DNA from: Granulosicoccus sp.
GTDB taxonomy: Bacteria > Pseudomonadota > Gammaproteobacteria > Granulosicoccales > Granulosicoccaceae
DNA length: 55,961 nt
Direction: 5' to 3'
NCBI GenBank assembly: GCA_023300375.1
Contig: JALZWO010000047.1
Location: forward strand, 1 to 55,961
Made by a program: the position numbers and the translations under genes. Of the stretch, positions 8,220 to 18,200 are shown one piece after another (within the stretch, counting starts at the first letter, position 1; each line of letters starts with the position of its first letter). Under the pieces are notes generated by a model. It was not told where the DNA came from. It did no database searches and was given only the letters and a program-made list of their open reading frames with translations.

Positions 8220-9482
8220 CTATTTGGCATAACGCGGTAGATCACCACTGGTACCCATAGCGTATTTCATGATCAGCTTTTTTACTGGGCCTGCATTATC
8301 TGCAATACTTAAAGCCGTAGAGCGTAGCTTTCTAAAAGGCTGCGGCTGTGGCTTGAAGGCATGATAGAAGCCATCTAACGCAGTTATCATGATCGCGTTA
8401 TCACCGCGACGCCAACGCTCGTATCGCCGTAGTAAGCGGCGAGTACCAATATCACTTCCCTGCGCATGGGCGTCAGCCACAAGCTCCGCCAAAGATGCCG
8501 CATCGAGCATGCCTAGATTGAGGCCCTGCCCAGCTAGTGGGTGCACCGTATGAGCAGCGTCCCCAACCAAGGCAATCCGGTTAGCGATGTATGTATTAGC
8601 GTGTGCCTTAACAATAGGAAAACTACCTCGTTGAAGCACGCTGGTCAGTTCGCCCAATCTATCGGGGAAAGAGTCCATCATCTCATGCAGAAAAGACGAA
8701 TCATCCAGAGCACTTAGCCGACTGATTTCTTCGGCATTGTGATACCAGACCATAGAGGCGCGCGAACCACACAAAGGCAATAAGGCTTGCGGCCCTGTAG
8801 GCATAAAACGCTGCCAAGTGATGTCTTGCTGCTGCGAGGCTGTTGTTACCGTTGCCACCAATGCATGGTGCTCGTAGCTATCTGTATGCATGGCAATATT
8901 TGCCAACTCGCGAACACTCGAACGTGCTCCATCTGCGCCAATTAACAAACGAGTACGCAGTGTTTGTTCATCGCTGTTGTCGTCAAGTGCAGATGATTGA
9001 GGAGCCGTTACCAAGGTGATAGCGTCTGCACCTTGTACATATCGCTGAAGCCTTACACCAGATCGATAATCAACATTGTCAGAATGGTCTAGTACATCAA
9101 GCAATGCCAACTGCACTACTCGATTCTCAACGATGTGCCCTAATGCACAAGCTCCGATATCATCAGCTTTGAAATGGGTTTGCCCAGACTCCTCTCCATC
9201 CCAGACCAACATTTCTCGATAGAGACAGGCGCGCCTGTCGAGCACACCTTGCCAGGCACCCACTTTTTTAAACATGTTTTGAGTAGCAATACTAAGCGCA
9301 GAAACTCGAATATCGTAGTCTGGAGTACTGCCACACTCGAAGGCATCTGGACGCCGCTGCTCTAACACCGCAATACTCAGGTCGGTATATCGCGCCAGCA
9401 AAGCCGCAACCATGCTGCCCACCATGCCACCGCCAACAATGACCACATCAAAATCGATCTGATTACCTGAACTTGAGTGCAT
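8220..9482 (-). CDS. UbiH/UbiF/VisC-family FAD monooxygenase (ubiquinone ring hydroxylase type)
   Basis: The 420-residue flavoprotein starts with an FAD dinucleotide fold VVIVGGGMVGSMVAALL. It has the family element DYDIRVSALSIATQNMF, the DG loop LLIGADGARSSVRELA, and the second FAD motif ALVGDAAHTVHPLAGQGLNLGM. These are diagnostic of the UbiH/COQ6 family that hydroxylates the ubiquinone precursor ring. Which position it acts on (UbiH, UbiI or UbiF role) cannot be decided from one paralogue. I chose ATG at 9482; an in-frame TTG lies at 9497. The gene begins 18 nt after the stop of the large protease gene and is probably co-transcribed with it. ubiX lies 5 kb away. Confidence 0.9.
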   Translation of the reverse strand: MHSSSGNQIDFDVVIVGGGMVGSMVAALLARYTDLSIAVLEQRRPDAFECGSTPDYDIRVSALSIATQNMFKKVGAWQGVLDRRACLYREMLVWDGEESGQTHFKADDIGACALGHIVENRVVQLALLDVLDHSDNVDYRSGVRLQRYVQGADAITLVTAPQSSALDDNSDEQTLRTRLLIGADGARSSVRELANIAMHTDSYEHHALVATVTTASQQQDITWQRFMPTGPQALLPLCGSRASMVWYHNAEEISRLSALDDSSFLHEMMDSFPDRLGELTSVLQRGSFPIVKAHANTYIANRIALVGDAAHTVHPLAGQGLNLGMLDAASLAELVADAHAQGSDIGTRRLLRRYERWRRGDNAIMITALDGFYHAFKPQPQPFRKLRSTALSIADNAGPVKKLIMKYAMGTSGDLPRYAK

Positions 9483-9500
9483 TACACATTTTTCCAAAGG

Positions 9501-12347
9501 CTAATAATCGATGCGTTCCCAACCCGCATCCGAGCGTCTGACTTCAAAGGTTGGCCAGAAGTTATATTCAGGTTGTACGGTGACGACCTCCTTCTGACCA
9601 CTCATTGTAATCAATGTAAGCCGTGTAATCTGATCTTGTTCTCTGGCTTGCGCCGCGTCAAGAAATTCGTCCATAGTGTTGATAGGTTTATCGTCCATGG
9701 CAATAACAAACCGATTTCGATACAGCCCGTCCCATAGAGCGGGCGACCCATCTTTGGTATCAGCAATGTACACTCCAGGAAAGCTCACATTTTTTTGATA
9801 CGCAATATCAATAAAAGGCGCTTGGAAATTAGCCCCAGCCCAGCTGATTACTCGTTGGGTGCCCAGTGGATCGAGTGCGGAAGTTCTAACGGTTAGCTCC
9901 AACAACTTTCCATCACGTAAAACAGTCACGTTCACAGAGGCTTGTTGTGCAAGATTTTCCGCTTCGAACAAGTCAGACACCAGCTGTTCGTCAATTGCAA
10001 TAAGCAGATCACCGCTACGCAATTGCTCAGCCGCATGGGTATCTGGCACGACCTGTTCTATGTAGATAACTCGTCGTACCTCGGCAGGTAGCTTATTGTA
10101 ACGAGCAAGCCACTCACTAGGCAGACCCAACTGCTGCGCGGTGTAAAGAGGTCTGTACCTCATCTTGATGTCTAGTGAATGATAGGGTTCTTGCGCTTGG
10201 AACAACTCAAGAGTTTGCCGAACTACAGATGCAGGCATCGCCCATTCTCTTTGCTGAATCTCTCGCCCCTCTTCATAGGCAAAGCTCATGTACACCGCAT
10301 GAACGGTACCATCGGCATCAACCAACGGCCCACCAAGCGATGGGGGCACATTCGGAATGCCAAATAAATCAATGGGTGCCTGTTGAAATCTAGCTAGCCC
10401 CGGTGGGTTCAAATTAACGCTCAGCGCGCTGATATCATCAATGGGATGCGAGCGAAAAGTACCATCTGCACGGTATCCCACCATGGACAATTCATCAGGC
10501 AAGGCGCTACGACCAGCATCACTCAGCTTCAGTGCCTCTACAGGGAGCTCACCCAAGAGCTCTGTATCGTATTGGATCAAAGCGATATTATGTCTTGGGT
10601 GAACGAACACAACACGGCCAGGGATTTGCGTCGCACCGAAAAAAGTTAGCTCGACATCACCTAGCGCAACAGGCACTGTATTTCTGTCAACCGATACGAT
10701 CCCCCGCAGTGCATCCACAACCAACCCTACTCCCTTAAAATTACGGGCGTAGACATTCTCCACAGCATAAGGGATGCTGAAATCAACTTTGACCATGGCC
10801 GGAGCTACTTTGTCCAGCAGTGGGTCGCGGAAAACCGGCACACTAGTTTGTATATCAGCGGTAGATACATTTTCTGCGCTTTCCAATTCAACTGATTGAC
10901 AGTCCCAGAAACGTTCATCGTCAACGCGAGAACAAAGGCGATGGCCAAACCATGTATTGTCAACTTGAAATTGTGCGAGCTCACTACTGAACTCGCGCCC
11001 AGGTACAATGTATCTGACACGCTTTCTTAGAATATCCTTAGTTGCGTTTATCGCATCGACGAAGCTTTTCAGATCAGTGATGGGGCGACCTTCCACTTCG
11101 GTAATCAGTGCGCCTTTAGGCACACTGGCTCGAGTGAACGTGTAGCCAGGCTCCATGACAACCACGCCTCGCTGAGGTTTGTTCATAGCCCGAGCATGTT
11201 GTATGGACATTTCTTGCAACACCGCATCACCCAATTCAAGTAACTGCTGAGGCGCCAAGGCATGCAAATCAGCCACGTCAATATCAATAGTGCTTAGCGT
11301 TCCTTGGCGAATGATTTCGATCGACAGACGTTCGTTAACCGCATCGTCAAGCGTCGCCTCCAGCGTGATGAAATCAGTAATCATGGTGCCCGCTACGCTA
11401 ACCAAGATGTCACCAGATTCGAGTAATTGCTCGGCCACACCACCCGGAATAACCTGTGAAACAGTCAACATGCCTCGAACGTCAGCACCGCTCTGCCTGA
11501 TCTGCTGCTCGGTGTCATCGTCCAATCCGAGCCTGCGAAGCTGGCGAAACGGTTGATGTGAAAATAGTGTCTGAAAACTGCCACGCGATATGGGTTCGTC
11601 TGCTTGTAATTTTTCGAGCGCGTGTTGTATTCGATACAGTGGCAAGAAAAAACTACTGGCTGTTAGGATATTGGCTGCAGCATTTAATGCGACTACATCT
11701 CCATCCAGATCAATAACTGGAGAACCTGAGCTTCCGCCAGACGTTCCGGAAGCTGCTTGCATATAGAACGTGTTGAAATCGTTGTAAGCATAGCGAGCGT
11801 ACGTAGGTACCTCTCTGTCGAGGCGTGCGATGGTTCCCGGAAGAATCGATAACTGCTCCCCACCATCACTGCCGATAACTCGAATGTTCATCCCTGAGCG
11901 CGCTTTGTCGGGACGTAGCGCAAGGGAGGCAGGTTGAGAGTATTCAAGCAACTTTGGATCGAAGCGCACAAAACCAAAATCGTGAATCGGATCTCGATAC
12001 AGAGGTACCGCATCAACCCGCTCTTGATTCTGAAACGTCGCTGATATTCGAATCGGGCCAGAACCCACGACGTGGCGATTAGTCAAAACTATGCCGCGCT
12101 CGGCATCGACAATGAAGCCAGTTGCTGAACTATTGCCTTGAGCGCTATCGTCGAAAGCCCGAAGCTGCGCAAGCTGTAAGGAGACCACTGAATCTGCAAC
12201 TCTGGACACTGTGCGCGCCCAACTGTCCTCTTCGCTGTCCGCGTAAGCTGGCGAACTGGCAATCAACGTAGGCAGCAGTAGCAGCTTGACCCACCGTTGG
12301 CCGAAAGTTATCTCTTGCTTTGGAAGCAAATGCCTGAAGACTTTCAC
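9501..12347 (-). CDS. Nma111-like giant HtrA: trypsin-like protease with PDZ domains and an inactive second protease domain
   Basis: About 948 residues from GTG at 12347 (an upstream in-frame start at 12413 gives 970). The chosen start leaves a basic n-region and a hydrophobic stretch LLLLPTLIASSPAYA, a plausible Sec signal. The first trypsin-fold domain has a full triad: His92 (TNRHVV), Asp123 (IHDFGF) and Ser207 (GGSSGSPV). PDZ-like units follow (for example QVIPGGVAEQLLESGDILV). A second protease-like domain comes next (GVGLVVDALRGIVSVDRNTV) with Asn where His is expected, RHNIAL without the Asp, and SLGGPLVD without the Ser. More PDZ units close the protein (RSGDLLIAIDE, LYRNRFVIAMDDKPI). 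This order and size match eukaryotic Nma111/Ynm3 rather than DegP. It would be a periplasmic quality-control or regulatory protease. Confidence 0.82.
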   Translation of the reverse strand: MKVFRHLLPKQEITFGQRWVKLLLLPTLIASSPAYADSEEDSWARTVSRVADSVVSLQLAQLRAFDDSAQGNSSATGFIVDAERGIVLTNRHVVGSGPIRISATFQNQERVDAVPLYRDPIHDFGFVRFDPKLLEYSQPASLALRPDKARSGMNIRVIGSDGGEQLSILPGTIARLDREVPTYARYAYNDFNTFYMQAASGTSGGSSGSPVIDLDGDVVALNAAANILTASSFFLPLYRIQHALEKLQADEPISRGSFQTLFSHQPFRQLRRLGLDDDTEQQIRQSGADVRGMLTVSQVIPGGVAEQLLESGDILVSVAGTMITDFITLEATLDDAVNERLSIEIIRQGTLSTIDIDVADLHALAPQQLLELGDAVLQEMSIQHARAMNKPQRGVVVMEPGYTFTRASVPKGALITEVEGRPITDLKSFVDAINATKDILRKRVRYIVPGREFSSELAQFQVDNTWFGHRLCSRVDDERFWDCQSVELESAENVSTADIQTSVPVFRDPLLDKVAPAMVKVDFSIPYAVENVYARNFKGVGLVVDALRGIVSVDRNTVPVALGDVELTFFGATQIPGRVVFVHPRHNIALIQYDTELLGELPVEALKLSDAGRSALPDELSMVGYRADGTFRSHPIDDISALSVNLNPPGLARFQQAPIDLFGIPNVPPSLGGPLVDADGTVHAVYMSFAYEEGREIQQREWAMPASVVRQTLELFQAQEPYHSLDIKMRYRPLYTAQQLGLPSEWLARYNKLPAEVRRVIYIEQVVPDTHAAEQLRSGDLLIAIDEQLVSDLFEAENLAQQASVNVTVLRDGKLLELTVRTSALDPLGTQRVISWAGANFQAPFIDIAYQKNVSFPGVYIADTKDGSPALWDGLYRNRFVIAMDDKPINTMDEFLDAAQAREQDQITRLTLITMSGQKEVVTVQPEYNFWPTFEVRRSDAGWERIDY

Positions 12348-12531
12348 AATAATGGGTATTCTCCGTGGACTAGAATAGTTTGTAGACCCTGCTGCGCAAC
12401 AAGTGTTCCACAATTCTGACTACACTTAACTTTAGCGTCACATATAATTTCGTGCAGCCCGGTAACTTTAGCTTTACGCGGGTCTGAACTCGACATTCTA
12501 TGCAACACACAAGTTTTCAAATTCGACACTA

Positions 12532-13938
12532 ATGGACTCGCTATTTGCGATGAACAAGGCAAAGGATAAAACTAAAGCTGTCGCTCAAGACAGCCCCTCG
12601 GACAATGTCGCCATCGACTGGTTTCGAGCAGCTTCGCCTTATATCAATGCTCATCGAGGGAAAACGCTGGTTCTGTCGCTGCCAGGCGAATGGTTGCGTA
12701 GCGACTTACTACCGACGCTGACCCACGACCTCACGCTCCTCAGTCACCTAGGTTTACGTTTGGTGGTGTGCTTTGGCCTTCGGGCGCAGGTCGAAGAAGA
12801 GCTAGCCAGAAATTCCAAATCCAGCGAAATCGTGGCGGGCCGCCGAGTGACCGATGCTCATGCTTTGCGCACGATCATAGAAGCCGCTGGAACAACTAGA
12901 AATACACTCGAATCTCGATTATCAATGGGGTTACCAAACACACCGATGGCTGGAGCGCGGTTGTCAGTTTCTTCTGGAAATTACGTCACCGCCCAACCAT
13001 TTGGTGTGCACAATGGAGTGGACTTTCAGCACACCGGATCTATCAGAGAGATTCACGTCGCCGCAATCGCAGCATTACTCGATGCTGGGCATGTGGTGCT
13101 ACTACCTCCATTAGGCTACTCAGTAACGGGTGATGTTTTTAATGTCACTGCCAACGAGCTAGCTAGTGCGTGCGCTATCGCGCTCAAGGCCGACAAATTG
13201 GTATTTTTAGTCAATGAGCTACCTATGAGTGGTCCTACTGAGGTGCTCCGTCAGGCAAGCGCCTCTAGGCTTGAACAGCTCTTGAAAACATCAACATATA
13301 ACAAGTCTACACACGCAGAAGGTGCTTTCAGAGGTGAACTTGACAGCATCCTTCCTCAAGCCATTGAAGCCGTGCGTCAAGGCGTTGAAAGAGTTCACCT
13401 ATTGCTCAATGAAGATCGCAATGCCTTACTCAAAGAATTGTTTACTCGAGATGGCAGCGGTACCTTGATTACAGCCAATCAATGGGAACATATTCGCGCA
13501 GCAACGGTTAACGATGTTGGTGGCATCATTGAACTGATAGAACCGCTGCAGGCGAATGGCACGTTAGTGAGTCGTTCACGCGAGCAACTGGAACTGGACA
13601 TCGAAAAATTCGTTGTCAGCGAACGTGACGGTACGGTGGTGGCTTGCGCGGCGATGTATCCAGACGATCAAACAGGCGAGGTCGAGATTGCGTGTATTGC
13701 CACACACCCAGCGTACCGAGGCGTGGGCCGTGGAGACCAGTTGCTCACTCATCTTGAAAACGCCGCTATCCAACAAAAATTTACTATGGCTCGTCTATTA
13801 AGTACTCGTACGGGTCATTGGTTTGTTGAGCGTGGCTACATCGAAAGCGCGCCAGAATCGCTACCGGCCAGTCGTCAATCAAGCTACAGCTCGCAGCGCA
13901 ATTCAAAAGTTTATCGAAAAACGCTACGCAAACTATGA
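12532..13938 (+). CDS. argA: Amino-acid N-acetyltransferase (N-acetylglutamate synthase)
   Basis: The 468-residue protein is a two-domain ArgA. Residues about 20-290 form the amino-acid-kinase-like domain, starting with DWFRAASPYINAHRGKTLVL, the ArgA signature. Residues about 320-460 form a GNAT domain with IATHPAYRGVGRGDQLL, the acetyl-CoA loop, and a GYIESAPESLP tail. It catalyses glutamate plus acetyl-CoA to N-acetylglutamate, the first step of arginine synthesis, and the kinase-like domain usually binds arginine for feedback. E. coli ArgA is 443 residues, so length fits; an alternative ATG at 12550 would remove six residues. It stands alone, with no other arg genes in the window apart from carAB. 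Confidence 0.95.
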   Translation: MDSLFAMNKAKDKTKAVAQDSPSDNVAIDWFRAASPYINAHRGKTLVLSLPGEWLRSDLLPTLTHDLTLLSHLGLRLVVCFGLRAQVEEELARNSKSSEIVAGRRVTDAHALRTIIEAAGTTRNTLESRLSMGLPNTPMAGARLSVSSGNYVTAQPFGVHNGVDFQHTGSIREIHVAAIAALLDAGHVVLLPPLGYSVTGDVFNVTANELASACAIALKADKLVFLVNELPMSGPTEVLRQASASRLEQLLKTSTYNKSTHAEGAFRGELDSILPQAIEAVRQGVERVHLLLNEDRNALLKELFTRDGSGTLITANQWEHIRAATVNDVGGIIELIEPLQANGTLVSRSREQLELDIEKFVVSERDGTVVACAAMYPDDQTGEVEIACIATHPAYRGVGRGDQLLTHLENAAIQQKFTMARLLSTRTGHWFVERGYIESAPESLPASRQSSYSSQRNSKVYRKTLRKL

Positions 13939-13965
13939 AGCAACGCGACAATCGCCAAAGAAGAA

Positions 13966-14544
13966 CTACTTCTCTGCGATCTCAATTTGCAGGCCACTCA
14001 GCGCTTGCAAACGATCAGTGTTTGAAGGCATTTGCAGCAATTCAAACTTAGCGTCAGGCGTGAGTGGTAACACTTCGAGCAATCGGTGGCATACCCAATT
14101 AGCATCATCTAGGTGTTGTTCGTCAAAGCGTGAATCTGTCTCTAGGTAGCTTAGTATTAGCTCCAATTTCTGAGCGAGCAATGCGAAATCACTTTCCATC
14201 GGTGTATGAGCAGCTGATGGAAGCATCTCCACCTCGCCAATAATTAAACCGCTTTCATTTGTCTCATAGCTGTGCACGGTGAATTCTTGTTCGCCACGAA
14301 CAGTAATTTGCAGCAGCCCATCACCACCTTGGTCAAAATCAATAATAGACACGCTAGTGCCGATAGGAAACGGTACTGATGGAGCATTGGCCTCTTGTCC
14401 ACTTTTGATCAAGCAAACTCCAAACCCAGTTCCGTTTTTAAAACAATCCTTCACCATGTCGATATAACGTCGCTCGAATAATCGAAGCGGCATCAATCCT
14501 TCAGGCATGACAACACTAGATAATGGGAATAGCGGTAATTGCAT
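13966..14544 (-). CDS. Stand-alone Lon N-terminal (LON substrate-binding) domain protein
   Basis: The 192-residue product is one LON substrate-binding domain. It begins MQLPLFPLSSVVMPEGLMPL and continues with RLFERRYIDMVKDCF and FGVCLIKSG. The central strands read GTSVSIIDFDQGGDGLLQITVRG. It has no AAA+ or protease domain. The function of such free-standing domains is not established; peptide or substrate binding is the usual guess. It begins 5 nt after the ubiX stop, a tight operon arrangement common in gammaproteobacteria. Confidence 0.9.
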   Translation of the reverse strand: MQLPLFPLSSVVMPEGLMPLRLFERRYIDMVKDCFKNGTGFGVCLIKSGQEANAPSVPFPIGTSVSIIDFDQGGDGLLQITVRGEQEFTVHSYETNESGLIIGEVEMLPSAAHTPMESDFALLAQKLELILSYLETDSRFDEQHLDDANWVCHRLLEVLPLTPDAKFELLQMPSNTDRLQALSGLQIEIAEK

Positions 14545-14549
14545 AAATG

Positions 14550-15188
14550 TTACTCCTCGATTCCCCAGCGCGGCATAAGCGTTTGCTTGACCTCAAGTTG
14601 GTCCATAACGCGAGCCACCACAAAGTCGATTAGTTCATCCACCGTTTTAGGTAGGTTGTAGAAAGCAGGATTGGGCGGCATGATAACAACTCCTGCTCGG
14701 GCTAGGCGTTGCATGTTCTCTAAATGGATTAGCGAGAAAGGCATTTCGCGAGGCATAACAATCAGTTTTTTGCCTTCCTTGATCACAACATCTGCAGCTC
14801 GCTCAAGCAAGCTGTTGCATGTACCCGCAGCCACCGACGCAAGAGTTCCTGTTGTACAGGGACATATCACCATGGCATCAGGAGCTCCTGACCCGCTGGC
14901 AACTGGCGCTGTCCATTCTTGTTGGCCGAAGGCTTTTAGTTGCCCTGGGCGTGCTCCGTACATAGACGCAAACTGTTTCTGAACATCGGCTGTTCGAGAG
15001 GGCACGGGGATATTAGTGTCCATACCCATGACTATTTGCGCAGGTTTGGACATCAACACATACACTTCACAGTTTGCGTTGATCAAGCATTCAATGAGAC
15101 GCAAGGCGTATTGAATACCCGAGGCGCCAGTCATTGCAACACAAATGGTTTTATCGAACCCTTCACTTGCTGTTACATCATTTTGCAT
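14550..15188 (-). CDS. ubiX: Flavin prenyltransferase UbiX
   Basis: The 212-residue UbiX has the N-terminal FMN-binding TGASGIQYALRLIE, then MVICPCTTGTLASVAAGTCNSLLERAADV with the conserved Cys/Ser region. Next come KKLIVMPREMPFSLIHLENM and the proline-rich PPNPAFYNLPKT loop. It makes prenylated FMN, the cofactor that UbiD decarboxylases need in ubiquinone synthesis. No ubiD is present in the window. The gene lies 80 nt downstream of the coiled-coil OmpA gene, same strand, and is followed at once by the LON-domain gene. Confidence 0.95.
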   Translation of the reverse strand: MQNDVTASEGFDKTICVAMTGASGIQYALRLIECLINANCEVYVLMSKPAQIVMGMDTNIPVPSRTADVQKQFASMYGARPGQLKAFGQQEWTAPVASGSGAPDAMVICPCTTGTLASVAAGTCNSLLERAADVVIKEGKKLIVMPREMPFSLIHLENMQRLARAGVVIMPPNPAFYNLPKTVDELIDFVVARVMDQLEVKQTLMPRWGIEE

Positions 15189-15268
15189 AAATTGATGGAG
15201 CCCCGTCCGCAGTTAAGTCAGATAAAAGCATTGCCTGACCCACCCTTAAAACGGGACTCATACAATGA

Positions 15269-18200
15269 CTATGGAAGTACGACAATCTCCACTCTACGGT
15301 TCAGTGCACGACCTTCGCGCGTATCGTTAGGCGCTACCGGACGCTGTTGTCCAAATCCGGTTGCCGCCAACCGTTCCGCACTCATGCCACCCGTGCTTTC
15401 AAGAAAATTCACGGTGTTGGCAGCGCGGGCAACCGAGAGCTCCCAGTTGCTTGGGAAAACATTTTGCAAAGAGCCAGTGACTGGAATACTGTCTGTATGG
15501 CCTTCGACAACGATGTTGTTTTCGATATCTTGCAAAGCTGAAGCGACCCGAGTCATGAGATTCCGGCCATCTGCACTCAAACGACCACTACCGGAATTAA
15601 ACAAAGCGCCACTCGGTAGATTAACAACAACACCGTTGTCATCACGTACCGATACCTCTACGTTTTCAACTCCGTTATCTGCCAAACTGGCAGTGATGTC
15701 GTCTCTCAAGCGAGTCGCACTCTGCGTCACGTTTGAAGACTCGCCCTGCATCTCAGCCAGCTTACCCGCCAGATTCTCAGCCAGTGCGAGTTGCTCAGCA
15801 GCATTTGCCTTTGCGATATCGAGCTCATCTCTGAGCGACTGAGCAGCCGTTTCAGCGTCAGTCAAACCAGCTTCCAGATCGCCTCTGGCAGAACTTGCTT
15901 CAGCCAGCTGGGTATCAAGATCCGTTTTATCTGTAGTCGATTGAGCAAGCTGCGCTTCAAGTTCAGCTGTCGATGCGTTTGATTCAGCCAACTGCTCCTC
16001 AAGCTGAGTGATTCGGCCTAAGGCCTCATCAACATCACTCTGCAATGAAGCACTGGCACTCTGTGACTCTTGCAGCTGCGCCTCTAGGCCCGATGTTTCA
16101 CTAGTTAAAGCGGCCAACTGATCTTGAAAGGAGGCGCTGTCAACAGCAAGGCTTGATTGCAGTGTTTCGATTTCCGCACCACCCTCTTGCAAAGCATTGT
16201 CCAAATCAGCCAGCTGAGTCTCCAATGAGGTTCTCTGTTGCGCGGCATCAGCTAACTGCTGTTCCAGGCCAGAAGACTTTTCATTAGCAGCTAGCAACTG
16301 AGCATCAAGCTCACCACCGAGTTGGCCAGCTGCATCCAGCTCAGCCTGCAACGCCGTGTTTTGCTCACTGGAAGCTGACAACTGCGCCTCTAACTCGCCT
16401 ATTTGTGTCTGTACACCAGCCAATTCAGCTTCCATTGCTTCGCGTTGAGCCCGAGCATCAGCAATCTGTTGCGCCAGCTCACCTTGTACATCAGTGGCCG
16501 CACTTAGCTGAGCTTCAAGATCACCCACCATGGCGTTCAGCTCAATGACTTCGCCTTGAAAGCCATCACGCTCACCAGTCACCTGCTGAAACTGTGACGA
16601 CATATCACTGATCTGAGACTGCAGTGCATTACCAGACTCCAATGCCACCGCTGCAGACTGCATGGTGTCATCAAGCTTTACTTGAAGTTGATCACGCTCA
16701 CCAGTGAGTGCCGTGGCTTGCTCACCTATTGCTGCATTCTCAGTCTCGAGTTGGGCGAGCTGCTCATTAAGCTCAACTTGCTCGCTTTCGAGTGATGTCA
16801 GCTGTTCCATGACTTCACTTCGCTCCGTGCGCAACGCTTCAACACGGTTTTTCAACCAGTCGTTTGCTGAACTCAGTTTGTTAACTTCTGGCGAAGAGCC
16901 TTCTGAAGCTGCTTCGAGCGAGGCCAACTGCCCCAGGGCATCGCTTCGCTCTGCACGCAACGCTTCAACGCGATTTTTCAACCATTCGTTTGCTGAGCTC
17001 AATTTGTCAACTTCAGGCGAAGCGTTATCTGATGATGCCTCTAGTGAAGCCAACTGCTCCATGGCAGCACCTCGTTCTGCACGCAACTCGTCAACCCGAT
17101 TTCTCAGAAATCCGTTTGCTGTGTTCATTTTGCTAGCTTCTGAAGAAGCGCTTGAAGTTAAAGACTCTAACTCGGATTGCAAGCTACCCAATCGCAATTG
17201 CAATGCTGATTTCTGACCAGATACCAAACCCAGTGCGTCAGTGTTCACGCCTGTTGCCAAGGCTAATTTTTCCTCAAGCTCTGACGTCAAGGCGTTAGCA
17301 TCGCCAAGCCCCTGCTCCTGAGATTCAGCCCGTGCACGAAGTTCAGCGATTGCTGGCACCTGTAGGTCGATGGTAGCTTGCAACTCCTCCGCAAGAGCGT
17401 CAGCCGCGGCCAACTCCTGCTCTTGCTCCGCAGTTCGTTTACGTAGCTCAGCAATTGCCGGAACCTGAAGATCGACAGTAGATTGCAGTTCTCCAGCCAG
17501 AGCGCTGGCTACTGCCATTTCCTCTTCTCCAGTTGCCGCTCGAGTGCGCAGCTCAGCAATAATCGGTTTCTGCAGTTCTATGGTGGCATTCAATTCTTCC
17601 ACCTCAGATTCAAGCGCAATAATGTTTTCCGCTGCAGCATTACGCTCAGCTTCCAAAGCAGCTTGTTGCTCATTTAAATCAGCTAGTTCAGTTTCGAGCG
17701 TAACCACTTGTTCTTGTGAGGAATCACGTTCAACCTGCAAAGTGTCAAGTTCACCTGTGAGTTGCTCTACTTGCCCTTCCAAGGTCTGCATTTGATCACC
17801 AGCATTGGCTTGCAAGCTCTGGATCTGCACAGCAGACGATTGCAATTCCTGCTGAGCATTCAGCTGAAAGTTTTCGAGACGGTTTTGCAATCCACCGAGC
17901 GAAAGCTGTAGTTGCCCTTTTTCAGAAGTGAGCACTTCAGCCTGCGCATTCAGATCTTGTACTTCAGCCTGCAGTGCGTTGCGCTGTGCTTCTAGCTCGC
18001 CTATTTCTGAGTTCAGGGTAATAACGTCTGTATCGTACGACGACTGTAATGTATCCAACGCGGAGTCTTGGTCGGCTGCGCCGCTCATGAGAGATTGAAC
18101 TTGCGTGTTCAGGCTACCCAAACTGCTGTCCCGAGACACAATCTTCATGCGAGCGTCTTGCAAATTCAAATCTAGCGTTGCTAGCTGTTCAGCCTTTGAT

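Noticed and set aside
14940-15842. 300-codon plus-strand frame opposite ubiX and the coiled-coil gene
   Set aside because: It spans the antisense of two well-supported genes and has no recognisable domain.
16704-17216. 170-codon plus-strand frame rich in Ser, Ala and Arg
   Set aside because: It is the antisense of the 42-residue coiled-coil repeats; low-complexity codons leave the opposite frame open.
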